A stretch of 64,000 nt of DNA, from positions 2,852,001 to 2,916,000 of the forward strand of contig NC_041038.1 of assembly GCF_900634625.1 (NCBI RefSeq), given 5' to 3'. Source of the DNA: Parambassis ranga (lineage: Eukaryota; Chordata; Actinopteri; Ambassidae). The translations under genes were made by a program, and so were the position numbers. The notes beneath the pieces were generated by a model. The model was not told the origin of the DNA. It worked only from the letters and a program-made list of their open reading frames with translations, and did not search any database. This document shows positions 58,471-64,000 of the stretch, piece by piece. Numbering within the stretch: the first letter of the stretch is position 1; each line of letters begins with the position of its first letter.

Positions 58471-60066
58471 ATGGGCTTCATCTTGATAACCACTTTGTTC
58501 CTCAGCAGCCTTGGTAAGTACTGGCATCTAATTTATTCCCAGCATCGAGTAATGTAAACAAGCAAGACTTCAAAATTTGATAATCAGCAAGCACACGACA
58601 AAGAAATGACTGATGATGTTGCCATATTCTGCAGTCATGGCTAATACTATGGTCTCCCCTGAATTCAGGCTTGATCTCTGTCTCAGGATCTGAGTCTCAG
58701 TCTGTGGAGGTCCTGCATGGTGAAAATGTCACATTGTGGTGCCGCAACATCTCCAAAGGTCCAACACAGACAGAGTGGTTCAGAATGATCAACAGAACCA
58801 AGGGCAGCTGTATCTCTTCCATGTACGGCTATCAAGACACTGCTGCATTCTGTGATGGACTTCACCTTGGAAAATATGAAATGAGTTCCAACAACTCCAC
58901 TGTTTTTCTAAGCATCAACCGGGTAGATTTATCGGACTCTGGGCTGTACTTCTGTGGATTTTACATGACAGCACATACAGTTATTGCAAAAGTAATTGAG
59001 TTAAACATTCAAGGTAAGATTGTGGTGGAGGCAATAACACTTCCAGTTTAATGTTCTTATCATTTCTGTGTCATCTCACAATTAAAGGCAAACAGGAGAT
59101 CAGAATACATAAAATTATATTATGCACATTGATTACAGGCACCAGTGGCTCCAACTGTGAAACCAAGGAAAATAATCAAGGTAAGAAAGTATTTCTTTTC
59201 CTTTTTTTTTTCAAAAAATGGATAAAGAGGTCGATTTCCTGAATAAACATAAGAGTCTTTCTAAATTTGTGAACAAAATGAACAATAATTTTGTGCACTG
59301 CAGAGAAACCAGATGGAAACACAAACCTGATGACTGTAACCTTAGGCGGTCTAACTGTTTTCTTCATGATGGCTGTTATTGGTTTGGCTGTAAAACTCCA
59401 GAAACTTAAGAAAGGTACAGCAGGCTTTTGATCTGTTACACAGTCTCTGTTAGTGGGCAAAGACTAAAGTAACAATTCACTATGTGTTTCTATTTGCCTT
59501 TAGCCATAAATGAACAGCAGCCAGAACAAAGCAAGGTGAGCATTTCATATAGTGTATGTCATGATGAACAACTTTTTTAACTTTACTGATTGTCATCAAA
59601 ATGATGTTAGCCTTTTTAAATAAGTTAGTCTGTTCAATATTGTTAACCAACTTAATGTGAGAAAGACATTAGTTTGTAGTCATGATTTTAAGACACTGAA
59701 CCGATCCATTGGGTCATGCACTAGTTATTGTTTCAAGTGTTGCTGTGCCGCTATGTTAATATCAGCATTTATTCTCTCATTCTTTTGTCACTAAATCTCA
59801 TCTTTGTTCCTCCTGGTTTGTATTGTTAAACAGGACCAGAGAACCAAAACTAGAATTAATTTTTTTTTTTTATATTTATTTTTGGTAAACTGAGCTACAA
59901 GCTGTGCGATACAGTTTGTGAGTAATCATCCTGATTTGCTATTTTACAGAATTTGAGGTCAGATGATCTGAACTATGCAGCTCTGAGTTTCCAGGCAAAA
60001 GCAAAAAGGAGCCACAGGCCCAAAAGAGAGCTGGAGCCAAACGTTGTGTATGCTGCCACCAGATAG
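58471..60066 (+). CDS. Single V-set Ig receptor with ITIM, gene 2 (hybrid)
   Basis: Exons: 58471-58513, 58669-59013, 59139-59180, 59304-59414, 59504-59535, 59950-60066 (229 aa). The first ATG at 58457 hits a stop, so the second is used (leader MGFILITTLFLSSLG). There is one V-set domain: LWCRNI, EWFRM, an extra cysteine pair (GSCISS and AAFCDG), DSGLYFC. It has no J-like glycine motif, unlike NITRs. A 14-residue hinge exon with one cysteine, an uncharged TM (VFFMMAVIGLAV) and the tail ITIM LNYAAL follow; NVVYAAT is a second tyrosine. Likely a surface inhibitory receptor on leukocytes; the ligand is unknown. The 5' part through the TM equals gene 3 and the 3' part equals pseudogene 1. Family name not recognised. 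Confidence 0.85.
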
Positions 60067-61448
60067 ATTCAGGAAGCACCTGGAACTGCAGCTTTATCAT
60101 ATCAACCTGCTGATCTGTTTGGTGTGGGAGTGAAAATAAAATGTGCCTAACACCTCTGCATTCAGACTCTGCAGTCCTTCTAATCATCTTTGTTTTTTGA
60201 GTGTGGTCACAGTGTCTATTTCTCTGGTCTGCTAACTGTCTAAGAGCAAATAGGACAAGCTTGAAGTGTGATAGAGGAGGAGTCTGAACAAGCATGGAGG
60301 ATTGTCAAACTTTCTTATGGGTGGAGTTAAACAGTTTGCTGTGAGAAAAATAAGATAAAGATCACTGGTTAGACAGGAAGAAAGCAGAGTGTGGTCTGAG
60401 CACAACTGAAGTAAAAGCCTTGCGGTCACACCTCTGATGGAAAGTATAAAGCACCACACCTGTCAGTATAGACAAGCTAATGTGTTTAGACATTCATAAA
60501 TAAAGCAATTCTTGAATATACTGGCATCCTGAGGTAATTTCTATGAGAGTATAGACACGAACTGAAATACCTGATGCCATGTGTCTACAGGAGTACTTAC
60601 TCTTGACTACATACTGAAAGTGGCTTTATGCTGACAATAGCAACACGTAGTTGTATAATGACCCAGACTGTGTATTTAAAATAATCAACGAAAAATGTGG
60701 AAAAATGTGCAAATCAAGGCATTCTACCTATAATTCCATGGTTGCTGCCGACTACACAGAGAGGAGGAAAGGACCAAGTTCAAAAACAAAATCACTAGAC
60801 AATACAATTGTGAAGTTCATCCATCCTCACAATGTCTTATCAACAAGCCACTACAATGTTTTCATATGTAATCCATACATATGTTTATTGGGTTACCTTA
60901 ACGGCAAAGCATGGCAGGGCTCTAGTGTGCGACCTAATTTCTAAATGGAGCAAAACAAAAATATCCAGTGCTAAAAGTTAGTCTATAGCCCTGCATAGTA
61001 TCACAAAACCTCAAGGGATTTGCAGTTCAACAGAAAACCAACACTACCATTTCAAAGTGGACGCACTTTACAAGTAAGAAAATAGTGTACACAGTCTACT
61101 ACTTGTATATTAACAGACAGAAACTCCACGGTCAGAGTCATAAGAACTTACTGTCAGCAGTTGCTGTGACAACTCAGAATCAGTGATCACCTATGGAAAG
61201 CTGGCTGTACTAAATCATTGAAGACTATGCTCATGGTTCAGCAAAGTGATCAACTAAGCACCTGACATGGTCATCATGCCAAGAAGAACCATCCATCACA
61301 AGCACTAAGCTTTAGGTAACATTCATGTAGTTAAATATTTGTTAGAGCTTAAAAACTTGTAGCATGAAAAACACACCCCGCCCCTCTAACTCCCTTTATA
61401 TGAGCTGAGTGCCACCTTCTATCCTGGCAGTGAGATGAAAAAGGAACC
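60067..61448. other. Intergenic, second unit of the tandem duplication
   Basis: Copy of 56362-58470 without the LTR. It contains the empty insertion site at 60616-60620 and the promoter boxes of gene 3. No gene is seen. Confidence 0.75.
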
Positions 61449-62818
61449 ATGGGCTTCATCTTGATAACCGCTTTGTTCCTCGGTAGCCTTGGTAAGTACT
61501 GGCATCTAATTTATTCCCAGCATCGAGTAATGTAAACAAGCAAGACTTCAAAATTTGATAATCAGCAAGCACACGACAAAGAAATTACTGATGATGTTGC
61601 CATATTCTGCAGTCATGGCTAATACTATGGTCTCCCCTGAATTCAGGCTTGATCTCTGTCTCAGGATCTGAGTCTCAGTCTGTGGAGGTCCTGCATGGTG
61701 AAAATGTCACACTGCGGTGCCGCAACATCTCCAAAGGTCCAACACAGACAGAGTGGTTCAGAATGGTCAACAGAACCAAGGGCAGCTGTATCTCTTCTAT
61801 GTACGGCTATCAAGACACTGCTGCATTCTGTGATGGAGTTCACCTTGGAAAATATGAAATGAGTTCCAACAACTCCACTGTTTTTCTAAGCATCAACCGG
61901 GTAGATTTATCGGACTCTGGGCTGTACTTCTGTGGATTTTACATAACAGCACATACAGTTATTGCAAAAGTAATTGAGTTAAACATTCAAGGTAAGATTG
62001 TGGTGGAGGCAATAACACTTCCAGTTTAATGTTCTTATCATTTCTGTGTCGTCTCACAATTAAAGGCAAACAGGAGATCAGAATACATAAAATTATATTA
62101 TGCACATTGATTACAGGCACCAGTGGCTCCAACTGTGAAACCAAGGAAAATAATCAAGGTAAGAAAGTATTTCTTTTCCTTTTTTTTTTCAAAAAATGGA
62201 TAAAGAGGTCGATTTCCTGAATAAACATAAGAGTCTTTCTAAATTTGTGAACAAAGTGAACAATAATATTGTGCACTGCAGAGAAACCAGATGGAAACAC
62301 AAACCTGATGACTGTAACCTTAGGCGGTCTAACTGTTTTCTTCATGATGGCTGTTATTGGTTTGGCTGTTAAAAACAAGCAGCTTCATGAAGGTACAGTT
62401 CACATGTAATTTGTTACATATACAGTTTAAGTTGAGTTTACTGTTATTTAACTAATCTTTTATTTTGTTACTTAGCTGCAAATAAAGGACTGAATCCTGT
62501 AAGACACAAGGTGAGTGTCTTGCATAGTGTGGAGAATGAGAGGGTGGAGTCAGTTTACAAATCAGAAGATTACAGGCAGAGGAGGTTGATTTTAATGATG
62601 CTGATATCAGTAGCTCTCAGCTGCTGTACACGATTCTATGATCAGTTTGTCAAAAGTTTAAATGCAGATTCTAAGGTTTCTGGTTTCATTTGCAGGATGA
62701 GGACCTTTTTGACCTGAACTCTGCAGCACTGAAAACAATAAAAGGCAGAAGCTGTGCACTGAAGAGAGAAGTGCAAACTCATGTCATCTATGCCCCAGAA
62801 GATAGATTTGCTTTGTAG
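61449..62818 (+). CDS. Single V-set Ig receptor, ITIM tyrosine lost, gene 3
   Basis: Exons: 61449-61491, 61647-61991, 62117-62158, 62282-62392, 62476-62510, 62696-62818 (232 aa). The leader MGFILITALFLGSLG, V-set domain (LRCRNI, EWFRM, GSCISS, AAFCDG, DSGLYFC) and hinge differ from gene 2 at only a few residues. The TM exon diverges after GLAV (NKQLHE in place of KLQKLK). The tail exon is recognisably homologous but reads LNSAAL, a serine in place of the ITIM tyrosine. The remaining tyrosine lies in VIYAPE, which lacks the hydrophobic +3 residue. No TM charge is present. It may be a ligand-binding receptor without inhibitory output, or use the other tyrosine. AATAAA lies at 62852-62857. Confidence 0.85.
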
Positions 62819-62857
62819 TAGCTCTGCAAATGATATATAAATATTTGCCTCAATAAA

Positions 62858-64000
62858 GTTCTAAAGTGCGTCTTTCATTTCTTGATTTATCGGACGTTGA
62901 TCCACATCATAAAACAACTGTGATGAGGAGGAGCCACAAAGTATGCTGAGTGTAACTGCCAGTTTAGCTGCCATGTAGTTATAGTGGGGAGCCAAATGAT
63001 CTGTTGGGGGAAGGGAGGTGTGAGATAAATCACCTCACAGGAAGAGAGAGCAGTGTGGGTCTGGCAGTCTCTACAGTCACTGGAGCTTGATAAAGTGTAA
63101 AAAAAAAAAAAAAGCAGTGACAACTGACCTACTAACATCTGACTAGATACCAAGATAAATGAACAACATGGAATATTCTAGTCTTACAAGAGGTGATAAA
63201 CATTGTATGAGTCTGAAATAACCACAGGAAGACTTTAGCGCTGACTACAAACATCACATAAGTTGTTTTCAGTACAAAGTGTAACACTACATTAAAACTG
63301 CTGCTTACACTCTTATGTATCCATGATCAGATTGTTTCTTGTTTCAGTAGATATAGTGACATTTTGCTTGCTTAGTTTTCTCTAGACTGCCAGTGAACAT
63401 GCGTATAAAAAAACAAAGGGCTAATCTTGCGCCTGCATGCATATGCAGGTGCAACAAGTCTTTAGCCACTCCCCCTTGTTATTTTCCACTGTGCTGACAA
63501 CAAAAACGAAAGCCACAGAGAGACTAGCCTTTAGCTCTGCAATAAAAATGCATGCAACAAAAGCAGTGGCCCTTTGACACCATCTCACAGCAGCCCCCTT
63601 TTTCAAACACTTTTCACTTTTATGCAGGTTTCAATAGCTGCACAGCCTGAAATCCTCATAGGACAGAACATATCTATGCTGTCTTCACACATTTGCCCCC
63701 ATTATTCCAAACACATGGCAAGGTACCGCCAATGCTGTCATGCTGCTGCTACATGTAGATAATATGTATGCCAGTGTGGTAAGTGAGTGGTAGAAATGTG
63801 TCCTCTTTGCTGAAACCTTTACCACTGAGCTCAGTCAGTTCAGATACGTGATGGTGAGCTTCATGAGAACAGCTTTACCGCTCTGTTTCCTGGCACTTCA
63901 TAACAATAAGTTTAATAAGTGGCCATTTCAAAACTCAGTCACAATGTACTACAGAGACAATTACCAGATAAGATTTTGTTGTTGATGAACCGAACGTTTT
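62858..64000. other. Right flank, no gene
   Basis: Beyond the poly(A) signal of the last receptor gene I see only an A tract near 63100-63114 and short unsupported frames. Confidence 0.6.

Noticed and set aside
59051..59460. Short frames repeated at 59 and 62 kb
   Set aside because: They cover introns and exons of the V-set genes in wrong frames and are repeated by the tandem duplication.
58471..62818. Assigning genes 2 and 3 to NITR, CD300 or DICP families
   Set aside because: They lack the I domain and J-like motif of NITRs, and the residues I can recall for CD300 and DICP do not match well enough to name them.
1..64000. CRISPR arrays, tRNA or rRNA genes, bacterial-type operons
   Set aside because: No spaced identical repeats of the right size, no tRNA arm signatures and no rRNA sequence were seen; the DNA is animal nuclear sequence.

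Overview
The window looks like nuclear DNA of a teleost, probably a spiny-rayed fish. It has intron-split vertebrate genes, a cluster of novel immune-type receptor (NITR) genes (a lineage-restricted family of bony fishes), a ptgdr2 gene, and fish-type interspersed repeats (Rex/L2-like LINEs, Ty3/gypsy, hAT, solo LTRs).

Layout. 1-323: last exon of a UDP-glucuronosyltransferase. 2584-5980: two class A GPCR genes in convergent orientation, a proton-sensing/lysolipid-type receptor (+) and prostaglandin D2 receptor 2 (-). 8.2-21.3 kb: a nest of mobile elements containing two inverted SWIM-zinc-finger gene fragments, two Ty3/gypsy pol remnants, LINE pieces and two DNA transposons with readable target-site duplications. 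23.2-53.9 kb: the NITR cluster, seven loci on + and one on -. 55.2-62.8 kb: three tandem genes for a second Ig receptor family with one V-set domain, one of them a pseudogene.

NITR biology as read from the sequence. Five + strand genes (A, B, C, D, G) have the inhibitory plan: leader, V domain with a J-like end, I domain with a J-like end, TM segment, a constant 44-bp juxtamembrane exon, and a tail exon with an L-x-Y-A-[AT]-[LV] ITIM. Gene F has lost its ITIM, gene E is a pseudogene, and genes D and E share an in-frame deletion of the I-domain core. The single minus-strand locus H differs: V and I lie on separate exons, I and TM share an exon, the TM contains an arginine and the tail is almost absent. 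That is the plan of an activating receptor pairing with an adaptor such as DAP12. The cluster therefore looks like a paired inhibitory/activating set of innate receptors. Most NITR genes share a CCAAT element about 60-80 bp before the start codon.

The second family (three genes after 55 kb) encodes single V-set receptors with a GC box and a TATA box. The middle gene appears to be a hybrid made by unequal crossing-over inside the TM exon. The last gene has a serine where its neighbours carry the ITIM tyrosine. I do not recognise a published name for this family. Other points worth attention are a perfect 83-bp palindrome carrying a hammerhead-ribozyme-like fold, and an LTR insertion dated by the empty paralogous site in the tandem duplicate.

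Exon boundaries were read by eye from GT/AG signals, reading-frame phase and comparison among paralogues. No alignment or database search was run.
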